Shown here: piece by piece, positions 29,377 to 38,601 of the stretch | Numbering within the stretch: the first letter of the stretch is position 1 | How the letters are laid out: every line of letters begins with the position of its first letter | NCBI GenBank assembly: GCA_035532735.1 | Contig: DATKQM010000031.1 | Coordinates: forward strand, 124,001-188,000 | From: Chersky-840 sp035532735 | Lineage (GTDB): Bacteria; Actinomycetota; Acidimicrobiia; Acidimicrobiales; UBA8190 | DNA length: 64,000 bases | Direction of reading: 5' to 3' | Notes under the pieces: generated by a model | What the model was told of the DNA's origin: nothing | The model's database searches: none | What the model saw: the letters and a program-made list of their open reading frames with translations, nothing else | Position numbers and translations under genes: made by a program

Positions 29377-30539
29377 GAGGTCCACGGCTGAGGACGGTGG
29401 TGGACATGCGAACCCATGTGGGGTCGGTGCCACTTCCCAACCCGGTCCTCACGGCGTCGGGGACCGCCGGGCACGGGGCAGAGCTCGCCTCGTACGTCGA
29501 CCTGGCGACGCTGGGTGCCGTCGTCGTGAAGTCATTGTCCGCCTCGCCCTGGCCGGGCAACCCGGCGCCGCGTGTGCACGAGACACCGGCGGGGATGCTC
29601 AACTCCGTCGGCCTTCAGGGCCCGGGGGTGAGGGCGTGGCTCGCACGCGAGCTCCCCCCCCTCAACGATCGCGGTGCGAGGGTGGTGGCGAGCATCTGGG
29701 GTCGCAACGCCGACGAATACGCGCGAGCGGCGGCGATGCTCGCCGGAGCACCGGGTGTGGTGGCGGTGGAGGTCAACGTCAGCTGCCCGAACCTCGAAGA
29801 CCGCGGGCGGATGTTCGCACACTCGGCTCAGGCCACCGCCCAAGCCGTGGCGGCGTCGACAGCGAGCGGCCTCCCGTTGTGGGTGAAGCTGAGCCCCAAC
29901 GTTCCCGACATCGTCGACATCGCCCGTGCTGCTCTGGACGCCGGCGCCGAGGCGTTGGTGCTCGTGAACACGGTGCTCGGCATGGCCATCGACGTGCGAC
30001 GTCGTACCTATCGGCTCGGTTCGGGCGCGGGCGGCGGAGGTCTGTCGGGACCCGCCATCCGTCCCGTGGCTGTGCGCGCCGTGCATGACTGTCGAGTCGC
30101 GTTTCCGGGTGTCGGAATCGTCGGTGTCGGTGGGGTGTGTCGTGGTGTCGACGCGGTGGAGATGCTGTTGGCCGGCGCGGACGCGGTGGAAGTGGGTACG
30201 GCGACGTTTCGCGATCCACGCGCGCCGGCCCGGGTGCTGGCGGGACTCCAGCGATGGTGTCGGCTCCACGGCGTCGGTGACGTCCGACATCTCGTGGGTG
30301 CCGTCCAGGGCGCGCCCGTGGCTCTGGCCACCGAGGACCCCGGTCCTCCGGGGTGGAGCCGGTCCGCCGGGTCGACCCCAGGGGCACCGCCACCTCCACC
30401 CCCGACGGCGGCGGTGCCTGATTCCCCTCGACCGCGACCGGGGCCCGTGACGAGACCCGAGGTGCCCTCCCGCCTCCCGTCGATCCCCCCGGTTCCTCCG
30501 AGCCGGGGTCCGGGTGCGCCGGGGGGCGACTATGGCTGA
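29373..30539 (+). CDS. pyrD: Dihydroorotate dehydrogenase, class 1 (1B-like), with proline-rich tail
   Basis: 388 aa. FMN-dependent TIM barrel. NPVLTASGTAGHGAEL, LNSVGLQGPG, the catalytic cysteine in VEVNVSCPNLEDRG and GVGGVCRGVDAVEMLLAGADAVEVGTATF mark class 1 with a 1B look. GTG at 29373 overlaps carB (GTGA). Class 1B enzymes normally pair with PyrK for NAD electron transfer, but no pyrK lies in this operon. The last ~70 residues form an unusual proline-rich extension (GAPPPPPPTAAVP). Confidence 0.93.
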
Positions 30540-31242
30540 CGACGACCCTCGGGATCGACTGGCCCTCGCCCTCGATGTCGACGACCTGGAGGTGGGTTTG
30601 CGCCTGGCCCGTCGGCTCCGGCCCTGGTTCGGGGTGGTCAAGGTGGGCTTCGAGCTGTTCGGGGCAGCCGGGCCCGAGACCGTGTCGGCCCTCACTGTCG
30701 AGGGTTACCGGGTCTTCGTCGACCTCAAGCTCCACGACATCCCCACGACCGTGGGTCGGGCCGCCCGCGTCCTCGGGGGCCTGGGTGCCGCATTCGTCAC
30801 GGTCCACACGCAGGGTGGCGAGGACATGATGAGGGCCGCCGTTTCGGGCATGGCTGAGGGGGCCGCTGCGGCGGGAGCACCAGCACCCTGCGTGCTGGGA
30901 GTCACCGTTCTGACGAGCGACCCCGAGGCCACGGCCGAGGTGCTGGCCTCGCGCTCGAGGTCGGCTGCGGCGGCTGGCTGCGGGGGTCTCGTGTGCGCGG
31001 CCCCGGACCTGGCCGTGACACGCCGGTCGGCCCCGGGGCTCCTCACCGTGGTGCCGGGGATCCGGCCGTCGGGGGCTTCGAGAGACGATCAGGCGCGCGC
31101 CGCGACCCCCCGCGCCGCGATCGCAGCCGGTGCCGACATTCTGGTCATCGGTCGCGCCGTCACCGCCGCCGAGGATCCCGAGTCCACGGCCGCGGCGGTG
31201 GCCGACGAAGTTGCGTCGTCAATCGCCGCACCTCGCGGATGA
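30532..31242 (+). CDS. pyrF: Orotidine 5'-phosphate decarboxylase
   Basis: 236 aa. Final step to UMP. LALALDVDDL, VVKVGFELF, and the catalytic DLKLHDIPTTV charge network; then VVPGIRPSGASRDDQARAATP and GADILVIGRAVTAAEDP for phosphate binding. The ATG overlaps the pyrD stop by 8 nt. pyrE is not in the operon. Confidence 0.96.
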   Translation: MADDDPRDRLALALDVDDLEVGLRLARRLRPWFGVVKVGFELFGAAGPETVSALTVEGYRVFVDLKLHDIPTTVGRAARVLGGLGAAFVTVHTQGGEDMMRAAVSGMAEGAAAAGAPAPCVLGVTVLTSDPEATAEVLASRSRSAAAAGCGGLVCAAPDLAVTRRSAPGLLTVVPGIRPSGASRDDQARAATPRAAIAAGADILVIGRAVTAAEDPESTAAAVADEVASSIAAPRG

Positions 31243-31261
31243 CCCCCTCTCGCGAGGGCGC

Positions 31262-31267
31262 TATGGT
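31262..31267 (+). promoter_or_regulatory. Leaderless-type -10 for mihF
   Basis: TATGGT exactly 7 nt before the ATG at 31275. Confidence 0.5.
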
Positions 31268-31274
31268 GGCCCGC

Positions 31275-31595
31275 ATGCCGCAACCTCCTGCACTCACCCC
31301 GGAGCAGCGCCAGGCGGCGCTGGACAAGGCCGCCAAGGTCCGCCGCGAGCGGGCCGAGGTGAAGGAGAAGCTCAAGATGGGGTCCATCACACTTTCCGAG
31401 CTCCTCACGCGCGCCGAGAACGACGAGACCGTCGGCAAGATGAAGGTGCTGTCGGTGCTCGAGTCGCTGCCCGGTCTCGGCAAGGTCAAGGCCCGTCGTC
31501 TCATGGAGACAGTTGGAATCAGCGAGAGTCGTCGACTGCAGGGCCTCGGTGCCAATCAGCGCGGAGCTCTGCTGACGCATACCTCGAAGTCCTGA
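31275..31595 (+). CDS. mihF: Actinobacterial integration host factor (mIHF)
   Basis: 106-aa nucleoid-associated DNA-binding protein. MPQPPALTPEQRQAALDKAA then RERAEVKEKLKMGSITLSEL, and the helix-hairpin-helix-like VLSVLESLPGLGKVKARRLMETVGI end. Start at 31275 matches the family N-terminus and the leaderless -10; in-frame ATGs at 31263 and 31239 exist upstream, the latter overlapping the pyrF stop (ATGA), so coupling to pyrF is an alternative. Followed by gmk with a CTGA overlap. Confidence 0.93.
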   Translation: MPQPPALTPEQRQAALDKAAKVRRERAEVKEKLKMGSITLSELLTRAENDETVGKMKVLSVLESLPGLGKVKARRLMETVGISESRRLQGLGANQRGALLTHTSKS

Positions 31596-32164
31596 TCCTC
31601 GTCATCTCCGGCCCCGGTGGGGCGGGGAAAGGCACCGTCGTCGCCCGGCTGGTGGCACGCGACCCCGGGCTCTGGCTCAGCCGATCTTGGACCACGCGAC
31701 CGCGTCGACCCGGTGAAGCGCACGACGCCTACACGTTCGTCGACCGCGACCGCTTCGAAGAGAAGATCGCCGCGGAGGGATTCCTCGAGTGGGCAGAGTT
31801 CCTCGGCCACCTCTACGGCACACCGATCCCCGATGCTCCACCGGGCCGCGACGTCGTCCTCGAGATCGACCTCCAGGGGGCGCGCCAGGTCAAGGAGCGA
31901 CACCCCGACGCGCTGGTCGTCCTCTTGGTCCCGCCTTCCCCCGAGATCCAGCGTGAGCGGCTTCGTCACCGTGGGGACGACGCCGCCGAAGTCGAGCGCC
32001 GCCTTGCCATCGGCGCCGAGGAGATGCGCCTGGGCAGGGAGCTGACATCATTTGTCGTCGTAAATGACGAGGTGGACCGGGCGGTGTCCCAGGTGGCCGG
32101 TATACTGGACAGTCACCGCAATCTCCCGCCGGACACCCCGGCCGGCCACCGTGGAGGAGCCTGA
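31592..32164 (+). CDS. gmk: Guanylate kinase, apparent CTG start
   Basis: 190 aa. Phosphorylates GMP to GDP. P-loop SGPGGAGKGTVV starts at the sixth residue, then SRSWTTRPRRPGE, AYTFVDRDRFEEKIAAEGFLEWAEFLGHLYGTP and EIDLQGARQVKE, with RHRGDDAAEVERRL. The frame has no ATG, GTG or TTG near its start; CTG at 31592 overlaps the mihF stop as CTGA and gives a normal-length protein, so I take it as the start. Confidence 0.92.
   Translation: MILVISGPGGAGKGTVVARLVARDPGLWLSRSWTTRPRRPGEAHDAYTFVDRDRFEEKIAAEGFLEWAEFLGHLYGTPIPDAPPGRDVVLEIDLQGARQVKERHPDALVVLLVPPSPEIQRERLRHRGDDAAEVERRLAIGAEEMRLGRELTSFVVVNDEVDRAVSQVAGILDSHRNLPPDTPAGHRGGA
32101..32106 (+). promoter_or_regulatory. Strong -10-like hexamer inside gmk, likely for rpoZ
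   Basis: TATACT near the 3' end of gmk, 59 nt before rpoZ. It is close to the -10 consensus in a GC-rich setting; -35 is not clear. Confidence 0.4.
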
Positions 32165-32165
32165 C

Positions 32166-32609
32166 TTGCCCCAGCGCCGCTCGACGCTCATGGACCCACC
32201 CATCGAGGACCTCCTCGACAAGGTCGACTCCAAGTTCACGCTGGTCGCCCTGTCGGCCAAGCGTGCCCGCCAGATCAACTCGTATTACAACCAGCTGGGA
32301 GAGGGCCTCGGTTTCGTGGTGCCCCCCCAGGTGACGTCGGTCTCGGGCAAGCCCCTCACCATCGCGTTCGAAGAGGTGGCGGCGGGCAAGGCCACGTACC
32401 ACCGCATCGACCCCTCGGAATTGGTCGAGGAAGGTCCTGAAAGCGAGGAGGACGGCACCACTGCGGTTGCCGGTGGGCCCGAGCTCACCGCCCTGACCGG
32501 TGAGCTGGGCGCCGAGGCGGTCGTCGAGGCGGTCGTCGAGGCGGTCGTCGAGGCCGTCACCGAGGCTTCTTCCGAGGTCGGCTCGGACCAGCCGGAGGCC
32601 GGCGAGTAG
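32166..32609 (+). CDS. rpoZ: RNA polymerase omega subunit with acidic repeat tail
   Basis: 147 aa. Omega core: MDPPIEDLLDKVDSKFTLVALSAKRARQINSYYNQLGEG. TTG at 32166 is chosen because GGAGG lies 9 nt upstream; ATG 32190 would begin directly at the conserved MDPPIEDLL. The C-terminal ~55 residues are acidic and contain VVEA-VVEA-VVEA-VTEA, encoded by 12-bp tandem repeats. Longer than typical omega (~90-110 aa). Confidence 0.93.
   Translation: MPQRRSTLMDPPIEDLLDKVDSKFTLVALSAKRARQINSYYNQLGEGLGFVVPPQVTSVSGKPLTIAFEEVAAGKATYHRIDPSELVEEGPESEEDGTTAVAGGPELTALTGELGAEAVVEAVVEAVVEAVTEASSEVGSDQPEAGE
32514..32561 (+). repeat. 12-bp tandem repeat in rpoZ tail
   Basis: Three identical 12-bp units GAGGCGGTCGTC and a degenerate fourth GAGGCCGTCACC, in frame, encoding EAVV/EAVT. 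It could expand or contract without a frameshift. Confidence 0.85.
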
Positions 32610-32653
32610 CAGGCGGGAATGCCCGCCCGCGACCAGCCTCGGGATCTCGGACA

Positions 32654-33934
32654 ATGACGAGAGGCCCCGCCGCGGGGAAGACCGTTGTGTTGGGCGTCAC
32701 CGGTGGCATCGCCGCGTACAAGGCGGTCGAGGTGTGTCGCCGCCTCGTCGATGCCGGTGCCCACGTCGTCCCTGTGCTCACCGAAGACGCCACCCGGTTC
32801 GTGGGGGAGGTCACGTTCTCCGCACTGGCGTCAGAGTCTGTGCAAAAGACCCTGTGGTCCGAGGTCGATCCCATCCCCCACACCCATCTCGGCCAGCGTG
32901 CCGATCTCGTGCTCGTCGTTCCGGCGACGGCGCGCTTTCTCGGCTGCTACGCCAACGGGATCTCCGACGGGTTGTTGAGCGCGACGGTCCTCGCCACGCG
33001 GGCGCCGGTGATCGTGTGTCCGGCCATGCACACCGAGATGTGGGAGCACCCGGCCGTACAGGAGAATCTGGCGACGCTCCGTCGACGTCAGGTGATCGTG
33101 GTCGATCCCGCTCAGGGTCGCCTGGCGGGCGGTGACGTCGGGGCCGGGCGCCTGGCCGAGCCCGCCGACATCGTGGCCGCCGCCTTGGCGGTGTTGGGCT
33201 CCGCGGCGCGTGGACACGATCTCGCCGGTCGACGCGTGGTTGTGAGCGCGGGTGGCACGCGCGAGCCCATCGACCCTGTGCGGTTCATCTCCAACCGGTC
33301 CTCGGGCAAACAGGGTCACGCCGTCGCCGAGGCGGCGGCAGCGCGCGGCGCCGAAGTCGTCCTCGTCACCACGGCGACGCGACCGGTGTCGCTGGACATC
33401 GACCTCGTCACGGTGGAGACCGCGGCGGAGATGGAGACGGCCATGCTCGAACACGGCGCCGACGCCGACATCATCGTGATGGCGGCTGCGGTGGCGGACT
33501 TCCGGCTGAAGGCGCCCGCCGATGCCAAGTTGTCGAAGGCCGACGGGGTGCCCGAGCTCGTCCTCGAGCCCACTCCCGACATCCTGGCCGAGCTCGGACG
33601 GCGCCGACGCGACGGGCAGGTGCTCGTCGGGTTCGCGGCTGAGACCCATGACATGACGAGCCGGGCGGCCTCGAAGCTTCAGGAGAAGAACGTCGATTTC
33701 ATGGTGGCCAACGACGTCTCGGCACAGCACGTGGGCTTCGACCATGACACCAATGCCGTGACGATCCTGGGATCCGAGGGCACCTGCCGCGAGGTCGCTC
33801 TGACCTCGAAGCTCGAGGTGGCTCACGCCATTTTGGATAGTGTCATCGTTCGCCTGGGACGACAACGCCCCGGTGGGGGTACTCGGCTCGCCGATGCCTC
33901 TGGGGGGGACGACAACCCGAGGAGAGACTCGTGA
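32654..33934 (+). CDS. coaBC: Bifunctional phosphopantothenoylcysteine decarboxylase / phosphopantothenate--cysteine ligase
   Basis: 426 aa, coenzyme A synthesis. CoaC half: LGVTGGIAAYKAVEVCRRL, active-site His in IPHTHLGQRADL, NGISDGLL and PAMHTEMWEHP (the PxMNxxMW motif with H for N, seen in actinobacteria). CoaB half: VVVSAGGTREPIDPVRFISNRSSGKQGHAVAEAA and VGFAAET. GTGA overlap with metK. A ~25-residue unconserved tail ends it. Confidence 0.96.
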   Translation: MTRGPAAGKTVVLGVTGGIAAYKAVEVCRRLVDAGAHVVPVLTEDATRFVGEVTFSALASESVQKTLWSEVDPIPHTHLGQRADLVLVVPATARFLGCYANGISDGLLSATVLATRAPVIVCPAMHTEMWEHPAVQENLATLRRRQVIVVDPAQGRLAGGDVGAGRLAEPADIVAAALAVLGSAARGHDLAGRRVVVSAGGTREPIDPVRFISNRSSGKQGHAVAEAAAARGAEVVLVTTATRPVSLDIDLVTVETAAEMETAMLEHGADADIIVMAAAVADFRLKAPADAKLSKADGVPELVLEPTPDILAELGRRRRDGQVLVGFAAETHDMTSRAASKLQEKNVDFMVANDVSAQHVGFDHDTNAVTILGSEGTCREVALTSKLEVAHAILDSVIVRLGRQRPGGGTRLADASGGDDNPRRDS

Positions 33935-35127
33935 CCACGCGCCACACCTTCACATCGGAGTCGGTGACCGAAGGACATCCCGACAAGATGGCCGATCAAA
34001 TCTCGGATTCGGTACTCGATGCGGTACTGGCATCGGACCCCGACGGCCGGGTGGCGTGTGAGACGCTTTTGACCACCGGTCTCGTCGTCGTGGCGGGGGA
34101 GATCTCGACCAACTGCTACATCGACATCGCCAGCCTGGCGCGAGATGTCGTGTGCGACATCGGCTACGACAGTGACTTGTACGGGTTCAACGGTCGCACC
34201 TGCGGGGTGCTCGTCGCCCTCGACGAGCAGTCACCTGACATTTCCCAGGGCGTCACCGCCGCCCACGAGCTGCGGACCGGCTCGGGCGGGGAGGACCAGC
34301 TCAACGCCCAAGGTGCAGGCGACCAGGGGATGATGTTCGGGTACGCGTGCGACGAGACGCCCGACCTGATGCCGCTTCCCATCTGGCTGGCCCACCGGCT
34401 TGCGCAGCGTCTGGCGCAGGTTCGGCGCGTGGGCGTGCTCCCGTATCTGCGTCCCGACGGCAAGACCCAGGTGAGTGTGGTCTACGAGTCTGGGCGCCCC
34501 GTCGCCATCGACACGGTGCTCATCTCGACCCAGCACGCGGCCGGTGTCGACATCGAGACCCTGCTGCTCCCTGACCTCCGTGAGCACGTGATCCACCCCC
34601 TGCTGCCGCCCGCCCTCGACACCTCGGCGCTGCGCATCCTCGCCAACCCCACCGGTCGTTTCGAGTTGGGTGGACCGCACGCCGATACCGGGCTCACCGG
34701 GCGCAAGATCATCGTGGACACCTATGGCGGCATGGCCCGACACGGCGGCGGGGCGTTCTCCGGAAAAGACCCCTCCAAGGTCGACCGCTCGGCCGCCTAT
34801 GCGGCCCGGTGGGTCGCCAAGCACGTGGTGGCGGCGGGGGCCGCCCGACGCTGCGAGGTCCAGGTGGCGTATGCCATCGGCGTGGCCAGTCCCGTGTCGC
34901 TCATGGTGGACACCTTCGGCACCGAAGCCGTGGACCCGGTGAAGATCGAGGCGTCGGTCCGTGAGGTGTTCGACCTTCGCCCGGCCGCCATCGTCCGGGA
35001 CCTCGACCTCAAGCGCCCCATCTATCGCCGTACCGCTGCCTACGGGCACTTCGGTCGTTCGGAGAAGGAGTTCACCTGGGAGGCGACACCCCGGGTGGAC
35101 GACTTCAAGCGCGCCCTGGGGCTGTAG
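33931..35127 (+). CDS. metK: S-adenosylmethionine synthetase
   Basis: 398 aa. Makes SAM from methionine and ATP. FTSESVTEGHPDKMADQISD at the N-terminus, GAGDQGMMFGYACDE, GGPHADTGLTGRKIIVDTYGG and GGGAFSGKDPSKVDRSAAY are hallmarks. GTG start overlapping coaBC. No SAM riboswitch is seen; regulation must come from the operon promoter. Confidence 0.98.
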   Translation: MTTRHTFTSESVTEGHPDKMADQISDSVLDAVLASDPDGRVACETLLTTGLVVVAGEISTNCYIDIASLARDVVCDIGYDSDLYGFNGRTCGVLVALDEQSPDISQGVTAAHELRTGSGGEDQLNAQGAGDQGMMFGYACDETPDLMPLPIWLAHRLAQRLAQVRRVGVLPYLRPDGKTQVSVVYESGRPVAIDTVLISTQHAAGVDIETLLLPDLREHVIHPLLPPALDTSALRILANPTGRFELGGPHADTGLTGRKIIVDTYGGMARHGGGAFSGKDPSKVDRSAAYAARWVAKHVVAAGAARRCEVQVAYAIGVASPVSLMVDTFGTEAVDPVKIEASVREVFDLRPAAIVRDLDLKRPIYRRTAAYGHFGRSEKEFTWEATPRVDDFKRALGL

Positions 35128-35180
35128 GGGAGTCGGGCACCGGGGAGAGCACCGACCCAGGGCCGAGTCAGACTGCCGCC

Positions 35181-37061
35181 GTGTCGGCGGAGCCTTTCGA
35201 ACGCGTGGTCCGAGTTCTTCCCGACCTGCGCGCCCTGCACAAGACCTTCGACTACACGGTTCCCACTGCGCTCGCCGAGCGAATCAGGGTGGGAACCCAG
35301 GTCCGCATCGCTCTGGGGCCTCGGCGGGTGGGGGGGTGGGTCGTCGAAGACCCCGTCGCACCGACACCGGGTGTGGTGCTGCGGCCCATCGCGGCCGTGC
35401 GGGGCTGGGGCCCCCCTCCGGCCGTGCTCGAGCTGGCGCAGTGGGCCGCCTGGCGCTGGGCCGGGCCCGTGCCGACGTTGCTTCGTACCGCCTCGTCTGC
35501 GCTCGCGGTCCGCTCCCTCCCTGCGGTCCGGCCCCCGGGCCCGCCGAGCCATGAGCTCGACGACGCCACGGCAGGTCGCGAAGGTCTCGGGGAGGGGACC
35601 ACGGTCGTCCGCCTCGGGCCTGGCGGTGATCCCTGGCCCGTCGTGATGGCGGCGGTGACCCGTCTCGAATCCGCCCGACCTGACGCGGGGGTGCTCGTGC
35701 TCACTCCGGGACTCCGGGCCGCGCACGACATGGCACGGCGGCTGCGGTCACAGGGAATCGCCACCGCCCTGCTCCCCGGTGACTGGGCGCGGGCGCGTGC
35801 GGGTGGGTGCGTGGTCGTGGGAGCGCGCGCCGCGGCCTTCGCGCCGATGCCGCGTCTTGCCGCCGCCGTCGTGCTCGACGCGCACGACGAGGTGTACCAC
35901 GAAGAGCGCGCCCCGACATGGGCAGCATGGGCGGTAGTGGTGGAACGGGCCCGGCGCGACGGCGTCCCTTGCGCGTTGGTGACACCCTGCCCGACGCTCG
36001 AGATCATGGCGGCCGGGACGTTGGTCGTCGGGCCACGAACTGTCGAGCGTCGGGCCTGGCCCGTGGTCGAGGTCGTCGACCGCCGCGACGACGACCCCCG
36101 CTCGGGGCTGTTCTCCGAGCGTCTTGTGCGCGTGGTCCGGGAGGGGCTCGAGACGCCGGGGGGAAGGCTCGTGTGCGTTGTCAATCGCACGGGACGGGTG
36201 AGACTCGTCGGGTGTGGCGCGTGTGGAGAACTGGCGCGCTGTGAGCGTTGCGGCGCCGCGCTCGAACTGGTGGCCGACGCGCGCCGGGGAGCCCGGCGGC
36301 AGCCCGCCTCGTCCCTTGCACCCGACGTCGAAGCCGTTCCGTTGTTGCGTTGTCGACAGTGTGGTGAGGAGCGACCCGTGGTGTGCGCGCGGTGCGGCAC
36401 CACTCGCATGAAAGCCCTGCGGTTGGGCGTGACGCGCGTGCGAGAGGAGCTCGAAGCGCTGGCCGGGGTCGAGGTGGCCGAGGTGTGGGGGCCGGCGGCC
36501 GGGGTCGACGGCGAAGACGACGCGGTCCGGCGCGCCCGGGTCGTCGTCGGCACCGAAGCGGCATTACACCGTGTGCCCGACGCCAGCGTGGTGGCGTTCT
36601 TGGAGTTCGACTCGGAATTGCTCGCCCCGCGCTTTCGGGCCGGCGAACAGGCCATGGCACTCCTGGCCCGGGCGGCCCGGCTCGTGGCCGGCTGGGGGGG
36701 GCGACCCATCGGGGACCGGGCCCCGGGTCGGTTGATCATCCAGACGCGCCAGCCCCGGCATCCTGCGGTGCTGTCGGCTGTGTCGGCCGATCCCGGTGTT
36801 CTCGCCACCGCAGAGTCCGATGTGCGCCGCGCGCTGGGCCTTCCACCATTTTGCGCTCTGGCGGTTGTATCCGGGGCGGCCGCCGACATCTACGGCGGCG
36901 CCTTGCGTGACGGCGCTCCCGAGGCGGTCGAAGTCCGGGGACCCGTCGACGGTGCATGGTCGGTCCGAGCTCCCGATCACCGAAGTCTGTGCGACCTCCT
37001 CTCCGCCGTGCCGCGCCCCGCCGGTCGGCTCCGGGTCGAGGTCGACCCGGTGCGATCGTGA
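35181..37061 (+). CDS. priA: Primosomal protein N' (PriA), helicase-degenerate
   Basis: 626 aa. DNA-binding domain at the N-terminus (VVRVLPDLRALHKTFDYTVP...GTQVRIALGPRRVGGWVV). In place of the Walker A (GVTGSGKT in active PriA) the sequence reads RLGPGGDPWPVVMAAV, and the DEEH box is replaced by LDAHDEVYHEE, so it is probably not a helicase; this is usual in actinobacteria. Eight zinc-site cysteines remain (CGACGELARCERCG; CRQCGEERPVVCARCG). GTG start. 53 bp after metK. Confidence 0.93.
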   Translation: MSAEPFERVVRVLPDLRALHKTFDYTVPTALAERIRVGTQVRIALGPRRVGGWVVEDPVAPTPGVVLRPIAAVRGWGPPPAVLELAQWAAWRWAGPVPTLLRTASSALAVRSLPAVRPPGPPSHELDDATAGREGLGEGTTVVRLGPGGDPWPVVMAAVTRLESARPDAGVLVLTPGLRAAHDMARRLRSQGIATALLPGDWARARAGGCVVVGARAAAFAPMPRLAAAVVLDAHDEVYHEERAPTWAAWAVVVERARRDGVPCALVTPCPTLEIMAAGTLVVGPRTVERRAWPVVEVVDRRDDDPRSGLFSERLVRVVREGLETPGGRLVCVVNRTGRVRLVGCGACGELARCERCGAALELVADARRGARRQPASSLAPDVEAVPLLRCRQCGEERPVVCARCGTTRMKALRLGVTRVREELEALAGVEVAEVWGPAAGVDGEDDAVRRARVVVGTEAALHRVPDASVVAFLEFDSELLAPRFRAGEQAMALLARAARLVAGWGGRPIGDRAPGRLIIQTRQPRHPAVLSAVSADPGVLATAESDVRRALGLPPFCALAVVSGAAADIYGGALRDGAPEAVEVRGPVDGAWSVRAPDHRSLCDLLSAVPRPAGRLRVEVDPVRS

Positions 37062-37082
37062 CGGCCGGACTTACCGTCCCGG

Positions 37083-37088
37083 TACGAT
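37083..37088 (+). promoter_or_regulatory. Leaderless-type -10 for def
   Basis: TACGAT followed by seven bases and the ATG at 37096. Supports that start over ATG 37087, which would overlap the hexamer. Confidence 0.5.
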
Positions 37089-37095
37089 GGGGGGC

Positions 37096-37662
37096 ATGTC
37101 GAGGTACTCCATCCGCCTGTATGGCGACCCGGTGTTGCGCCAGTGCGCCGCGCAAGTGCAGGACATCGATGGGACCGTGAAGCAACTTGCCGACGACATG
37201 GTCCAGACCATGTACGAGGCACCCGGAGTGGGTCTGGCCGCACCACAAGTCGGTGTCCAGAAGCGGATGTTCGTCTACGACACGGGGGACGGCGAGGGGC
37301 CCGTCACCGTCGTGAACCCGGTGCTGGCCGAGGCACGGGGGGAGTGGACCTTCGACGAGGGCTGCTTGTCTATCCCCGGGCTGTCGTGGCCCATCGTTCG
37401 TCCCAAAGAGGTCCACCTCACCGGGTTCGACCTCGACGGCAATGAGATCTCAGTCGAAGCGGACGAATTCCTGGCTCGCGTGTTCCAGCACGAGGTCGAC
37501 CATCTCGACGGCGTGTTGCTCGTGGAACGCCTCGACGACGACCAGCGCAAAGAGGCCAAGCGCATCCTGCGCACCCGCACGCTGGGCTTGCCCGACGCGG
37601 ATCCCGACGGGTTGCGCACCCTCGTCGGCGACGAGCGCTCCACCCGGCTCTCCGGCCTGTAG
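37096..37662 (+). CDS. def: Peptide deformylase
   Basis: 188-aa metalloenzyme removing N-terminal formyl groups. All three motifs are present: GVGLAAPQVG, EGCLSIPG with the metal cysteine, and QHEVDHLDG with two metal histidines and the catalytic Glu. Start at 37096 supported by spacing to TACGAT. Functionally linked to the next gene, fmt, which adds the formyl group to initiator tRNA. Confidence 0.97.
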   Translation: MSRYSIRLYGDPVLRQCAAQVQDIDGTVKQLADDMVQTMYEAPGVGLAAPQVGVQKRMFVYDTGDGEGPVTVVNPVLAEARGEWTFDEGCLSIPGLSWPIVRPKEVHLTGFDLDGNEISVEADEFLARVFQHEVDHLDGVLLVERLDDDQRKEAKRILRTRTLGLPDADPDGLRTLVGDERSTRLSGL

Positions 37663-37678
37663 CGACGCGCCGCCGTCG

Positions 37679-38581
37679 GTGGCCCGCCTGGTCTTCTTGG
37701 GGACACCCCCGGCCGCCGCGGTCTCTCTCGAGGCCCTCGTCCATGCGGGCCACGACGTTGTTCTGGTGGTGAGCCGCGCCGACGCGCGTCGTGGGCGCGG
37801 CACCACGCACTCGCCCAGCCCCGTGAAACGCGCCGCCCTCGAGCTCGGGATCGAGGTCACGGACCGTCTCGACGACCTCCCTGCGACGGGTGCGGAGCTC
37901 GGTGTCGTCGTGGCCTACGGTCGGCTCGTGCCGGGCCGCATCCTGGATGTGCTCCCCATGGTGAACGTGCACTTCTCGCTGTTGCCCCGCTGGCGGGGCG
38001 CGGCGCCGGTGGAACGGGCTGTCCTCGCCGGCGACACCGAGACCGGCGTGGGCCTGATGCGTCTCGAGCAGAGTCTCGACACGGGACCGGTGCTCGCACA
38101 ACGCCGTGTCACGATCGGCGCCCGAGAACACGTTTCGGCGCTCACCAACCGGCTGGCCACGATCGGCGCCGAGCTCCTGGTCGACACCCTGGCGGTGGGT
38201 GTCGACTCCCTTCCGGCCGGCGCGGCACAGCAGGGGGAGCCGACCTACGCCGAGAAGGTGCGTCCCGAAGAGCTCCGGCTCAACTGGTGGCGCGCCGCGT
38301 CCGAGCTCGAACGGGTGGTGCGCCTCGACCGGGCCTGGACGACGTTCCGCCACGAGCGCCTGCGCGTGCTCGACGCCGTCGTCAGGTCCGGGCCGCTATC
38401 GGACGAGAACAGCGATGCGCCGGTCGTTCCCGGCACCCTGGAACAGGTCGCGGTCCGCACCGGAGACGGGGTCTTGGAGCTCGTCGAGGTGCAGCCGGCG
38501 GGGAAGCGCCCGATGTCCGCATCGGCGTGGTGCCGCGGCGTCCGGGTGGAGGCCGGCGAGACACTCGGGGGCGACGAGTAG
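37679..38581 (+). CDS. fmt: Methionyl-tRNA formyltransferase
   Basis: 300 aa. Formylates Met-tRNAi using 10-formyl-THF. RLVFLGTPPAAAVSLEALV, GVVVAYGRLVPGRILD, the NVHFSLLPRWRGAAPVERAVLAGD active-site segment and TGPVLAQ; C-terminal OB-like domain ending KRPMSASAWCRGVR. GTG start at 37679. The usual SLLP-RWRGAAP motif is intact. Confidence 0.97.
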   Translation: MARLVFLGTPPAAAVSLEALVHAGHDVVLVVSRADARRGRGTTHSPSPVKRAALELGIEVTDRLDDLPATGAELGVVVAYGRLVPGRILDVLPMVNVHFSLLPRWRGAAPVERAVLAGDTETGVGLMRLEQSLDTGPVLAQRRVTIGAREHVSALTNRLATIGAELLVDTLAVGVDSLPAGAAQQGEPTYAEKVRPEELRLNWWRAASELERVVRLDRAWTTFRHERLRVLDAVVRSGPLSDENSDAPVVPGTLEQVAVRTGDGVLELVEVQPAGKRPMSASAWCRGVRVEAGETLGGDE

Positions 38582-38587
38582 CGCCGG

Positions 38588-38593
38588 TAGGCT
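38588..38593 (+). promoter_or_regulatory. Possible leaderless -10 for rpe
   Basis: TAGGCT, 8 nt before the ATG at 38602. Confidence 0.35.
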
Positions 38594-38601
38594 CGGTGGA
38601 G

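Noticed and set aside
32514..32561. CRISPR or regulatory repeat
   Set aside because: In-frame 12-bp coding repeat inside rpoZ.
35128..35180. SAM riboswitch or regulatory leader near metK/priA
   Set aside because: The 53-bp gap shows no conserved riboswitch features; metK itself is internal to an operon.
35252..36889. Minus-strand 545-aa frame over priA
   Set aside because: Ser/Arg/Thr-rich shadow without motifs.
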